The notes under the pieces are model-generated. The model did not search any database. It was given only the letters and a program-made list of their open reading frames with translations, and was not told where the DNA came from. This document shows positions 56,278 to 64,000 of a stretch of 64,000 nt of DNA, in pieces. Source of the DNA: Brevibacillus sp. JNUCC-41. GTDB taxonomy: Bacteria; Bacillota; Bacilli; Bacillales; DSM-1321. Where the stretch lies: the NCBI RefSeq assembly GCF_014844095.1, contig NZ_CP062163.1, forward strand, positions 1,984,001-2,048,000, read 5' to 3'. Every line of letters starts with the position of its first letter. The first letter of the stretch is position 1. The position numbers were made by a program, and so were the translations under genes.

Positions 56278-57012
56278 TTAGGGTATTATCACTCCGGATA
56301 ATGCTTTTTGGTCTGCGATAATTGTAACACTATCATGTTTTTTTAGGATAGATGCAGGGAAGTCCTCGGAAATGTCACCGTGTATCAATTTCTTCAAGGT
56401 TTCGGCTTTTTCTTCACCAGATATCAGCAGCAGGATTTCCTTGCTTTTCATGATTGTTGAAATGCCCATCGTAACGGCATGTGTAGGAACTTCGTCTATG
56501 GAATCGAAATAACGTGCATTCGCTTGGCGCGTTGAATCTTCAAGTGTCACGACATGTGTACCCGATGTAAATGAAGTTCCAGGTTCATTAAAACCAATAT
56601 GGCCATTTTGCCCAATACCAAGTATCTGAAGATCAATCCCTCCCACGGAATCAATCATTTCGTCATACCGTTTACATTCCCCGTTAGTATCATCAGCCGT
56701 ACCATTTGGCAGGTGAGTACGCTCTTTATTTATATTGATATGAGTGAATAAGGAGTCATTCATATAATAATGGTAACTGTTTGGATCATTTGGTTTTAAG
56801 CCGACATACTCATCAAGATTAAAAGATGTTACATTTTCATAGGAAGTATGATTATTCACATGATCTTCAATCAAATTATCATACATTCCTTTTGGGGTGC
56901 CGCCTGTAGCAAGGCCCAATTTGATATTTGGATTTCCTTTGACTTTTCCGATCACTATTTCTGCAGCTGTCCGGCTCATTTCCATGTAGTCCTGCACTTG
57001 TATGATATTCAT
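56278..57012 (-). CDS. nagB: Glucosamine-6-phosphate deaminase NagB
   Basis: 244 residues. It converts GlcN6P to fructose-6-phosphate and ammonia, the reverse of the GlmS product step. ATGGTP (phosphate loop), SFNLDEYVGL (catalytic Asp) and GIGQNGHIGFNEPGTSF (catalytic His) are present. Its ATG shares one base with the nagA stop. It lacks the allosteric C-terminal extension of the longer enteric enzyme, as in bacilli. Confidence 0.95.
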   Translation of the reverse strand: MNIIQVQDYMEMSRTAAEIVIGKVKGNPNIKLGLATGGTPKGMYDNLIEDHVNNHTSYENVTSFNLDEYVGLKPNDPNSYHYYMNDSLFTHININKERTHLPNGTADDTNGECKRYDEMIDSVGGIDLQILGIGQNGHIGFNEPGTSFTSGTHVVTLEDSTRQANARYFDSIDEVPTHAVTMGISTIMKSKEILLLISGEEKAETLKKLIHGDISEDFPASILKKHDSVTIIADQKALSGVIIP

Positions 57013-58190
57013 TATACATTCTCCTTTTTAAAAGCTAAATTTCCTCTGCAGAACGTCATTTCAACGTCCAAGCGGTCATTCAATATTACAAGATCGGCGT
57101 CTTTTCCGACCTGGATGCTTCCTTTTCTGTCAAAAATCCGAAGCTGTTTGGCAGGGTTTTCTGCCGTCATTTTTATAATGTCAGTCATGGAACAATCGGT
57201 ATATTCCAATGTGTTCTTGATGGCATCGTTCATTTTCAATATACTGCCGGCTAGTGTACCGTCTGAAAGCGTTGCTTTCGTTTCGTTTACATACACAGGC
57301 TGACCTCCTAAATCATAGGTTCCCTTTTCAAGCCATTTGGCACGAAGCGAATCCGTTATCAAGATCATGCGTTCACTGGTAATTTGGTTATACGCCAGCT
57401 TCACCATTTCCGGCCTGCAGTGAATGCCGTCAGCAATAAGTTCAACATATAGCTCGTCACGAAGATAAGCAGCTCCCAAAACACCAGGTTCGCGATGATG
57501 GAGTCCCCGCATCCCATTATAAAGATGTGTAACGTGGGTAGTACCTGCATGGATTGCTTCATCTATTTGGTCATATGTTGCATCTGAATGTCCAATGGAG
57601 GCGACGACGCCAGTTCCCCTTAAGTGGGCGGCTAGATCTAATCCATTTGGTTGTTCAGGAGCAAGCGTTACAAGCTTGATTTGATTTTTGGCCAGTTCCT
57701 GCCACTTTTTAAATAGAGTGACATCAGGATCAATGATATAATCCTCAGGCTGCGCTCCTTTACGGGCCGGTGAAATGAAAGGACCTTCTAAATGGATCCC
57801 AACTATTTCAGCGTGTTCTTCAGTTTGATTTTCGATATATTTACCAGCATTAAGAAGGGCAGATTCAATGGCTTCGGTAGATTGAGTCATTGTAGTGGCC
57901 AGAAAGCTTGTGGTTCCTTCTTTGGGAAGGGTCCCAGCCATTGTGGATAATGCTTCATATGTGGCATCCATTGCATCGGAATTGGATGCCCCGTGAATAT
58001 GAATGTCGATGGCACCGGGAATTACCTGATAATCCGGTGAAAGAGTAATTACTTTGGCATCATCGTCCTGTTTATATTGGCTGACTGGACCAACCTCGGC
58101 AATTTTTCCATCCACGACTTTAATATACCCATTTTTGTATGTTTCCTTTTCGCCATGAACTATTAGATTATTAATAATGAATGTTTTCAT
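57012..58190 (-). CDS. nagA: N-acetylglucosamine-6-phosphate deacetylase NagA
   Basis: 392 residues. An amidohydrolase that removes acetate from GlcNAc6P. PGAIDIHIHGASNSDAMD (metal His pair), HLEGPFISPARKGAQ (Glu ligand), GHSDATYDQ, THLYNGMRGLHHREPG and LITDSLRA (catalytic Asp) are seen. First gene of the minus-strand nag operon; AAGGAGATTATG precedes the ATG. Confidence 0.95.
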   Translation of the reverse strand: MKTFIINNLIVHGEKETYKNGYIKVVDGKIAEVGPVSQYKQDDDAKVITLSPDYQVIPGAIDIHIHGASNSDAMDATYEALSTMAGTLPKEGTTSFLATTMTQSTEAIESALLNAGKYIENQTEEHAEIVGIHLEGPFISPARKGAQPEDYIIDPDVTLFKKWQELAKNQIKLVTLAPEQPNGLDLAAHLRGTGVVASIGHSDATYDQIDEAIHAGTTHVTHLYNGMRGLHHREPGVLGAAYLRDELYVELIADGIHCRPEMVKLAYNQITSERMILITDSLRAKWLEKGTYDLGGQPVYVNETKATLSDGTLAGSILKMNDAIKNTLEYTDCSMTDIIKMTAENPAKQLRIFDRKGSIQVGKDADLVILNDRLDVEMTFCRGNLAFKKENV

Positions 58191-58279
58191 ACATAATCTC
58201 CTTTATGAAAGTAAAACTTAATGAATGAGTCATTAAATGGTCTCATATATTTTGCCCTCATTTTATCGCTTTTATTAAA

Positions 58280-58295
58280 AGTTGTCTAGACCAGT
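58280..58295 (-). promoter_or_regulatory. NagR-type operator (dre), nagA side
   Basis: On the minus strand ACTGGTCTAGACAACT, close to the NagR consensus ATTGGTATAGACAACT (14 of 16). It lies 90 bases upstream of nagA. Confidence 0.75.
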
Positions 58296-58364
58296 TAGGT
58301 AGTATAAGGAATAAAAAAGATATTATTGCTTTATTTACAAAGAATATAGTATATTTTCAAGTAA

Positions 58365-58380
58365 ATTGGTATAGACATCT
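58365..58380 (+). promoter_or_regulatory. NagR-type operator (dre), nagP side
   Basis: ATTGGTATAGACATCT, 15 of 16 with the NagR consensus. It overlaps the -35 region of a promoter whose -10 is TATAAT at 58399-58404. Confidence 0.8.
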
Positions 58381-58432
58381 ATATATTTTCTGTGCTAGTA
58401 TAATCCAAAGAAAAGTTATTATATTGATAAAA

Positions 58433-58446
58433 TGAAAACGCTTTAT
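58433..58446 (+). promoter_or_regulatory. Possible cre site in the nagP leader
   Basis: TGAAAACGCTTTAT fits the CcpA consensus TGWNANCGNTNWCA at 12 of 14. It lies downstream of the promoter, where CcpA would act as a roadblock. Confidence 0.5.
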
Positions 58447-58501
58447 ACTTCTCATTCAACAGAATCAATAGAAGAAGTTAGGAACAAGGGAGATGAGTTC
58501 G

Positions 58502-60412
58502 ATGTTGAATTTTTTACAAAAGATTGGTAAAGCTCTTATGCTGCCAATTGCTGTTTTGCCAGCAGCAGCTATATTGCTTCGCTTAGGTCAGCCAGATTTA
58601 CTTGATATTGCATTTATGGCGGCCGCGGGAAAAGCGATTTTTGATAATCTTGCCTTACTATTCGCTTTAGGTATTGCAATAGGATTATCTAAAGACGGTA
58701 GCGGTGCCGCGGCATTAGCTGGTCTTGTTGGTTACTTTGTTTTAACGAATGGAACACAAGCAATTAATAAAGATATCGATATGGCTGTTTTAGGCGGTAT
58801 TATATCGGGTATAGTTGCAGCTCTTCTATATAATAGATACTCCGACATAAGACTCCCTGAATGGCTTGGATTCTTTTCAGGGAAAAGGTTCGTCCCAATC
58901 ATCACTTCGCTGGCGATGATTATACTTGCGGGAATATTCGGTTTTGTCTGGCCGCCAATTCAAGATGTAATCAATAGTGTTGGAGACTGGATTACAGGTG
59001 CAGGGGCATTGGGTGCCGGCGTATTTGGCGTATTGAATCGCTTATTGCTTCCAGTAGGATTGCATCATGTCCTGAATAGTATGGTTTGGTTTGTTTTTGG
59101 TGAATACAATGGAGCGACAGGTGATATAAATCGTTTCTTCGCAGGGGACCCGACAGCTGGGCCCTTCATGACCGGCTTTTTCCCAATCATGATGTTCGGA
59201 CTTCCAGCAGCAGCATTAGCGATGATTGCAGCTGCTAAGAAGGAGAAACGTAAACTGGTAACAGGGATGCTTGTTGGGTTAGCTTTCACTTCTTTTCTTA
59301 CAGGAATCACTGAACCTATTGAATTTCTATTCATGTTCATCGCACCGGTGTTATATGTAATACATGCCCTTTTAACCGGTGTCTCTATGGCTCTCGCTGT
59401 TATGTTAGATATCCATCATGGTTTTGGATTCTCCGCAGGGGCCATTGATTATTTCTTGAACTTCGGCATTGCGCAAAAACCGCTATGGTTAATACCGATT
59501 GGATTGGTATACGCGGTCGTTTACTTCGTGATTTTCTATTTTGTCATCAAGATCATGGATTTAAAAACACCTGGCCGTGAAGACGATGAGGAAAATGTGG
59601 AAGAAGAAACTATTGTGAAAACAGGGGATAAATATACCGATATGGGATCGCTTTTCATTCAAGATCTTGGCGGTAAAGAGAATATAAAGATAATTGATAA
59701 CTGTGCAACGCGCTTGCGTTTACAAGTGGCCGATTCAGGAAATGTGAATGAAGCAGCTTTAAAAAGGCATGGTGCGCGCGGTGTCATGAAGTTGAATAAA
59801 TCGAGTGTACAAGTCATTGTTGGAACGAATGTCGAATTCGTTGCAAATGCAATGAAACAACTTGTCAAAAATGGCGTCGACCCAAGCAAAGTGAAAACAA
59901 GTCCAGCTGCACAAGTGGCAGAGGATAAAATGGAAGAAAACCAAGCTATGGGTGCAAATGACTTTGTCCTTCCAATTGAAGGAACCGTTTTACCGATCGA
60001 ACAAGTTCCCGATCAAGTGTTTGCCATGAAAATGATGGGGGATGGCTTTGCTATCGAACCTGTCAACGGAAAACTAGTATCCCCAATTGATGGGGAAGTT
60101 CTAAGTATTTTCCCGACAAATCATGCACTCGGATTGAAAATGGATAATGGTCTGGAAATCCTGATCCATGTTGGGTTGGATACAGTTAAACTAAATGGCG
60201 AAGGGTTTACATCTCTTGTGCAGGAAGGTCAAAGAATAACAAAAGGAACACCTCTTTTGGAAATTGATTTAAATTTCATAAAACGGAATGCACCATCAAC
60301 GGTCACTCCTATTATATTCACTAACTTACCTGAAGGAACGGCAGTGAAGTTGCAAAAGTCAGGGATCCAGAAACAAAATACACCAGATATCATCCGGTTG
60401 GAAAAACTATAA
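58502..60412 (+). CDS. nagP: N-acetylglucosamine PTS permease NagP (EIICBA)
   Basis: A 636-residue PTS enzyme II that imports and phosphorylates GlcNAc. EIIC (about 1-365) has about ten helices; EIIB (about 385-460) has the phospho-Cys in IIDNCATRLRLQV; EIIA (about 490-625) has the phospho-His in LEILIHVGLDTVKL. All three domains are fused in the order C-B-A. The ATG at 58502 lies 9 bases from AAGGGAG, while an in-frame ATG at 58493 touches it. Divergent from nagA with two operators between. Confidence 0.93.
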   Translation: MLNFLQKIGKALMLPIAVLPAAAILLRLGQPDLLDIAFMAAAGKAIFDNLALLFALGIAIGLSKDGSGAAALAGLVGYFVLTNGTQAINKDIDMAVLGGIISGIVAALLYNRYSDIRLPEWLGFFSGKRFVPIITSLAMIILAGIFGFVWPPIQDVINSVGDWITGAGALGAGVFGVLNRLLLPVGLHHVLNSMVWFVFGEYNGATGDINRFFAGDPTAGPFMTGFFPIMMFGLPAAALAMIAAAKKEKRKLVTGMLVGLAFTSFLTGITEPIEFLFMFIAPVLYVIHALLTGVSMALAVMLDIHHGFGFSAGAIDYFLNFGIAQKPLWLIPIGLVYAVVYFVIFYFVIKIMDLKTPGREDDEENVEEETIVKTGDKYTDMGSLFIQDLGGKENIKIIDNCATRLRLQVADSGNVNEAALKRHGARGVMKLNKSSVQVIVGTNVEFVANAMKQLVKNGVDPSKVKTSPAAQVAEDKMEENQAMGANDFVLPIEGTVLPIEQVPDQVFAMKMMGDGFAIEPVNGKLVSPIDGEVLSIFPTNHALGLKMDNGLEILIHVGLDTVKLNGEGFTSLVQEGQRITKGTPLLEIDLNFIKRNAPSTVTPIIFTNLPEGTAVKLQKSGIQKQNTPDIIRLEKL

Positions 60413-60426
60413 AACGTGTCAAAAAA

Positions 60427-60456
60427 GGGGTGTCGACTTGTCGGCGCCTTTTTTTT
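60427..60456 (+). terminator. Intrinsic terminator of nagP
   Basis: GGGGTGTCGAC pairs with GTCGGCGCC around TT, followed by eight T. Confidence 0.85.
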
Positions 60457-60554
60457 ATTGGATGAAACTGCTTCTCTGTATACTTCTTACTGTGATAAAT
60501 TGTCTTAACCAAAACAAATGGGTGTCCCATTGGCAGCAGGATCTATCATGACCC

Positions 60555-60791
60555 TTGCGTGAATACGAAAGACTTCTTCCAAACGGCAGGTGTAATTATG
60601 CCTGGGGTACCTATTTTAATGATATCTTCCTTCATTCTGAACGATATTATGATTTCACTCTGCCTGTTGTGGTCAGTGAGTTACCTGTAAGACCAGACGG
60701 AAGTCCATGGCCTTCGCATCGAGGAGCGGAAAACTTTCTGAAATTCATATCTGCCAAGGGGATTGTATTTGAGCTGCCATCGAATATTTGA
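60555..60791 (+). other. Unrecognised open frame, possibly a gene fragment
   Basis: 78 codons from a TTG at 60555, with YYDFTLPVVVSELPVRPDGS in the middle. No ribosome site. An ATG-led stretch in another frame (MGVPLAAGSIMT from 60528) ends just where this one starts, so it could be a frame-shifted remnant, but I do not recognise the protein. Nothing else is seen in 60457-60926 except this. Confidence 0.25.
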
Positions 60792-60927
60792 TTTTGATTA
60801 GGAAAGGGAGTGTCAAGGTGGTCAAGAGGAGGAAAAACCGTAAAAGGTCATATCGCGTTGACTAGTATGAGGAATATCCATCTGGTTAATTCATTTCTTT
60901 GTCCTGCGGCCATATATGATAAAAAAA

Positions 60928-60957
60928 AGAGCCTGTTCGATTGGAAACAGGCTCTAA
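60928..60957 (-). terminator. Intrinsic terminator of the FtsH-like gene
   Basis: On the minus strand AGAGCCTGTTTCC pairs with the complementary AACAGGCTCT, followed by eight T. A smaller hairpin (AAGACTC/GAGTCTT) lies at 60977-60999. Confidence 0.8.
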
Positions 60958-60998
60958 AAATTATATTAGGTACTTATAAGACTCAACGAAAAAGAGTC

Positions 60999-62732
60999 TT
61001 AAGCATTCGAGCATATGCCGGTTATTTCTGAAGCATCAACGATACGCTGAACCTCTGATCCTTCAAGTGTCTCTTTTTTCAATAACTCTTCAACGAGCTC
61101 TTCATATTGTAAGCGATTCGAGTCAATCAACATTTCCGTTTCAGAAATCGCCTTCGTGAATAATTCCTGCATCTTTTGCTCCTTCTCACCTTTATTAAAG
61201 GTGAGGGTAAATCCATCTTGAAGCATTCCGGTATCGACCATTTGTTCAAGCAGATGCTTCGCCTGTTGTACATCTCCGCCTACACCGATGCTATGTTCTC
61301 CTAAATACATTCTTTCCGCCACGCCACCTGCTAAGATCATTTTGACTTGATCAAGCAATTCACTGGCTGTTGCCAGATGGAGTTCTTTTGGTATTGGCGC
61401 TACATATCCAAGGGCTTCCCCACGCGGAATGATGGTCGCCTTTCGAACGGAACCGGGCTTTGTCAAAGCGGCAATCAGGGCATGTCCACTTTCATGAATG
61501 GCCACGCGCCGCTTCGTATCCGCATCATTCAAGGTACGTGATGTCGCTCCAAGTATCGTACGGTCAATGGCGTAATCAAGGTCCTGCTTACGAATCATGT
61601 CCTGTTCATTCCTCAGGGCATGACGTGAGGCAGTATCGAACAGGGAGCTTAAGTCAGCGCCGGAGAAACCGGATGTACTTTCAGCCAACTCATCCAGGGA
61701 AGCCAGGACATCTGTCGCTAGACGCTTTCCCTTCGTATGGATATCGATGATTTCCTTTCTTCCTTTTGTATCTGGAAGTGGAACTTGGAAAGAAAAATCG
61801 ATCCTGCCCGGACGTAGAAATGCCTCATCGAGCATATCTTTCCGGTTGGTCGCTGCAATGAATAAAATACCTTCATTTGGATGGCCTCCATCCAATTGCA
61901 CAAGCAGTTCAGTTAACGTTTTTTCGCCTTCTTCCCCGCCATGAGCTTTCCTTTTACCAGCCAACGCGTCCACTTCATCGATGAAAATAACGGCTGGCGA
62001 TTGCTTACGTGCATTTTGGAAAAGGCTGCGGACACGGGCTGCACCGACACCAACAAACATTTCGTTGAAGGCTGAACCGCTCGTTGAGAAGAAGTTTGCA
62101 CCAAGCTCTTTTGCAATTGCCTGTGCAAGCAGTGTTTTCCCCGTTCCAGGGGGGCCATATAATAAAATGCCTTGAGGCGGCTTAATTCCAATTTTAGCTG
62201 AACGTTCAGGTTCCTTCAGTGTAGTGAGTGTCTGTAGGATTTCCTGTTTGATTTCGGATTGCAAACCGCCTACATCATCCAAAGTTATCTCTGGCAGGGG
62301 TTTTGGGGTGGAAAGGCTTTGTTTTTTACTGCCGATCCGCAATCCGTTCTTTGATTTTTTCTGTATTATGACACCGGTTGTGACGAGAGCCGCCATTAAT
62401 CCGCCTAAAATCCATAATGCAGATTTATTAGTTGATGAAAAAGAATATTGAACGTTATAAGTTTCGACAAGTTTATTGATCATTTGACTGTTGGGAGGAA
62501 TATTGGAAACATATTCTCCATCTGGCGTGGAGATGTGAAGAGTGCCATTTCTTTTTTCTTCAATGGTGACAAGGGCTCCATTTTGGGCTTTAATCGTCTT
62601 TTCTACCGAAGAAAAGGGAATGACCATATCCTTTGACTGAGTAACAACATACCAACTGACTCCAGCGATTATCACAATGAGAGCCGTAAGGAACGGCAGC
62701 AATTTCGAAACTAATTTAGAGTTCGAGTTCAA
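60999..62732 (-). CDS. FtsH-type membrane AAA+ zinc metalloprotease (paralogue)
   Basis: A 577-residue membrane protease. N-terminal helix (about 12-30), outside segment with SVEKTIKAQNGALVTIEEKR, second helix (about 102-122), AAA+ domain with GPPGTGKTLLAQAIAKELGA (Walker A), VIFIDEVDALAGKR (Walker B), FLRPGRIDFSFQV (second region of homology), and M41 protease with the zinc motif HESGH in AIHESGHALIA plus the later Asp in GVGGDVQQAKHL. It is shorter than housekeeping FtsH (about 640-670), so I take it as a second FtsH rather than the essential copy. Confidence 0.88.
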   Translation of the reverse strand: MNSNSKLVSKLLPFLTALIVIIAGVSWYVVTQSKDMVIPFSSVEKTIKAQNGALVTIEEKRNGTLHISTPDGEYVSNIPPNSQMINKLVETYNVQYSFSSTNKSALWILGGLMAALVTTGVIIQKKSKNGLRIGSKKQSLSTPKPLPEITLDDVGGLQSEIKQEILQTLTTLKEPERSAKIGIKPPQGILLYGPPGTGKTLLAQAIAKELGANFFSTSGSAFNEMFVGVGAARVRSLFQNARKQSPAVIFIDEVDALAGKRKAHGGEEGEKTLTELLVQLDGGHPNEGILFIAATNRKDMLDEAFLRPGRIDFSFQVPLPDTKGRKEIIDIHTKGKRLATDVLASLDELAESTSGFSGADLSSLFDTASRHALRNEQDMIRKQDLDYAIDRTILGATSRTLNDADTKRRVAIHESGHALIAALTKPGSVRKATIIPRGEALGYVAPIPKELHLATASELLDQVKMILAGGVAERMYLGEHSIGVGGDVQQAKHLLEQMVDTGMLQDGFTLTFNKGEKEQKMQELFTKAISETEMLIDSNRLQYEELVEELLKKETLEGSEVQRIVDASEITGICSNA

Positions 62733-62981
62733 TTTTTCATCTCCTTTAAGAGTATATATCCAGTATAAAATTTTTAAACATGTAATCTATAGGTCTTTGT
62801 ACCTTAAAATAAAGGTAAATAATGTGAAATGCAAGAAATAATATTTATTATGGAAGATTAATGAGTCCGGAATTTTGAAATATTTAATCTAACCAGCATA
62901 TTAGACTTTTTAAAAGCGAAATGCTAAAGTGAAAGGGTCTAAGTCATGAAAAAATAAAATGGTAGAAGAGTGTGAAGTTCT

Positions 62982-63560
62982 ATGAGTAAATTTATAAAAG
63001 ACTATATGATTACGATGAAGGATATCGTTAGAGAAGGGGATCCCATTCTGCGTCAGGTAACGGATGAAGTTAGCCTGCCGATTTCGGATGAAGATCGTGA
63101 AACGTTGGAATGCATGATGCAATACCTGAAAAATAGTCAGGATCCAAAACTCCAAAAGAAGTTCAACCTGCGTGAAGGAGTTGGGTTGTCTGCAAATCAG
63201 ATAGGCTTGAATAAACGCATGTTCGTCATGTATTTTCCCGACGAAAAGGGGAAGCTGTTTGAATATGCCCTTGTGAATCCGAAAATCATCAGTCATTCGG
63301 CCACAATGATCTATTTACCGCAAAGTGAAGGCTGCCTTTCTGTCGACCGTGATATTAAAGGATATGTACCGCGTTATGAACGGGTTAAAATTAAAGCGTT
63401 GGATGGTAATGGCGAGGAAATAGAGATGCGGCTGAAGGGCTTTGCTGCAATCGTTTTTCAACATGAGTTAGATCATTTAAACGGGATGATGTTTTATGAC
63501 CGGATCAACACCGAAAACCCTTTCAAGCTTCCGGAAAATGTGGAAGTGAAAAGTCTGTAA
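62982..63560 (+). CDS. def: Peptide deformylase (DefB/YkrB-like)
   Basis: A 192-residue metalloenzyme that removes the formyl group from new N-termini. Motif 1 is GVGLSANQIG, motif 2 EGCLS (metal Cys) and motif 3 FQHELDHLNG (two His and catalytic Glu). MITMKDIVREGDPILRQV after residue 8 matches the start of Bacillus subtilis YkrB, so the true start could be the ATG at 63006; 62982 has the better upstream GAAGAGTGTGAAG. In motif 1 the family has GLAAPQ or GLAANQ; here it is GLSANQ. Confidence 0.92.
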   Translation: MSKFIKDYMITMKDIVREGDPILRQVTDEVSLPISDEDRETLECMMQYLKNSQDPKLQKKFNLREGVGLSANQIGLNKRMFVMYFPDEKGKLFEYALVNPKIISHSATMIYLPQSEGCLSVDRDIKGYVPRYERVKIKALDGNGEEIEMRLKGFAAIVFQHELDHLNGMMFYDRINTENPFKLPENVEVKSL

Positions 63561-63563
63561 GGC

Positions 63564-63599
63564 CAAAAAAAGGCAAAGCGCCATGCTTTGCCTTTTTTT
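63564..63599. terminator. Bidirectional terminator
   Basis: AAAAAAAGGCAAAGC and GCTTTGCCTTTTTTT pair around GCCAT. It serves def and the convergent hydrolase gene. Confidence 0.9.
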
Positions 63600-63601
63600 C
63601 G

Positions 63602-64000
63602 TTATGGCTGAGGAAGAATATCTTCTTCCATATGCTTTTGCAAATCACTGAATATGGCCATGCTCATTTGCTGGTATCCTTCTGAAGTGAGGTGGATGCC
63701 ATCATCACTAATCAAGCGCCCTAAGTCGCCGGAGGATTTAATATAGGAACGGACATCAATCAAAGGCACCTTCAGTTCCTCTGCAAGGTGTTTCAATTGG
63801 CGATTATACATCCCATGCCAATGTTCAATACCACCGACATGGGAAACGAAATGCCCGATCGAATGACCGAACTTATCAGCAATGGATCTGTAATACCTGG
63901 CAGGGTCAAGTGGCGGGAGAGTTAAAAGGAATGGTTTTACATGCTTGCCCTGAATCTGCTTGACAAGTTGTGTGATATTATCCAGGTAGCGTTCGATTGG
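63602..64000 (-). CDS. SGNH/GDSL-family hydrolase, C-terminal part
   Basis: The gene runs off the right edge, so only the last 132 residues are seen. The reading frame is open from 64000 to the stop at 63602. The catalytic Asp-His block of the SGNH fold is SDDGIHLTSEGYQQM, and KPFLLTLPPLDPARYY matches the strand and loop before it. The N-terminal GDS block with the catalytic Ser lies outside the window. Probably an esterase or acyl hydrolase of lipase/acylhydrolase type. Confidence 0.8.
   Translation of the reverse strand, partial: PIERYLDNITQLVKQIQGKHVKPFLLTLPPLDPARYYRSIADKFGHSIGHFVSHVGGIEHWHGMYNRQLKHLAEELKVPLIDVRSYIKSSGDLGRLISDDGIHLTSEGYQQMSMAIFSDLQKHMEEDILPQP

Overview
The window is a chromosomal segment of a low-to-moderate GC Gram-positive spore-forming bacterium of the Bacillaceae. 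The block rocF, sigW, rsiW, cdaA, cdaR, glmM, glmS ribozyme, glmS is the Bacillus arrangement. A Spo0E-type phosphatase, NagR/NagP, HemY, YhfH-type microproteins and AGGAGG-type ribosome sites agree. The protein set and a roughly 130-bp dispersed repeat suggest Bacillus or Peribacillus; the genus is an inference.

Layout. 1-350: end of a tRNA cluster (Gln, Gly, Ala). 500-9160: arginase, a Spo0E-like protein, the sigmaW/anti-sigmaW pair, c-di-AMP synthase and its regulator, then amino-sugar synthesis (glmM, ribozyme-controlled glmS). 9182-15723: a Tn7-like element at the classical attTn7 site downstream of glmS. It starts TGT, ends ACA and is flanked by a perfect 5-bp duplication (ATGTT). It has tandem transposase-binding-type repeats in the glmS-proximal end, a tnsA remnant, and an AT-rich four-gene cargo: an MBL-fold hydrolase, a trypsin-like protease, a small helical protein and a Rad50/SMC-like ATPase. 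This matches the Lamassu hydrolase-plus-protease type of anti-phage system. A second, older and more decayed Tn7-like end with its own tnsA remnant lies directly behind it (15730 to about 15900).

15985-28550: a DUF1801 protein, a bmrA-like multidrug ABC exporter co-directional with a two-component system, an ATP-grasp enzyme, a chemotaxis receptor, a cold-shock protein, a cadCA-type metal efflux operon with a visible operator, and hflX. 28554-28759 holds a cluster of seven DnaA-box-like sites. 29243-36911: reductive pyrimidine/hydantoin catabolism (preT, preA, hydA, an inactivated NCS1 permease, a small unknown protein, a PucR-type regulator). 37023-37842: five tandem 44-46 residue YhfH-type double-CxxC microproteins.

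38355-54640: a lipid kinase, an NhaK-type antiporter, a GNAT acetyltransferase, hemY, a polyamine regulator with potABCD, a PpiC-type foldase, a YtxH-like protein and a marR-MMPL exporter pair. 54754-60412: N-acetylglucosamine use (nagA-nagB-nagR plus a SIS protein, divergent from the PTS permease nagP, with two NagR-type operators between). 60999-64000: a second FtsH-type AAA protease, peptide deformylase, and a partial SGNH hydrolase that runs off the right edge.

Functional themes: nagA/nagB and glmM/glmS are opposing halves of amino-sugar metabolism; sigW/rsiW and cdaA/cdaR serve envelope homeostasis; glmS also acts as the landing site for mobile defence cargo. All calls come from reading the sequence and remembered family features; no database search was run.
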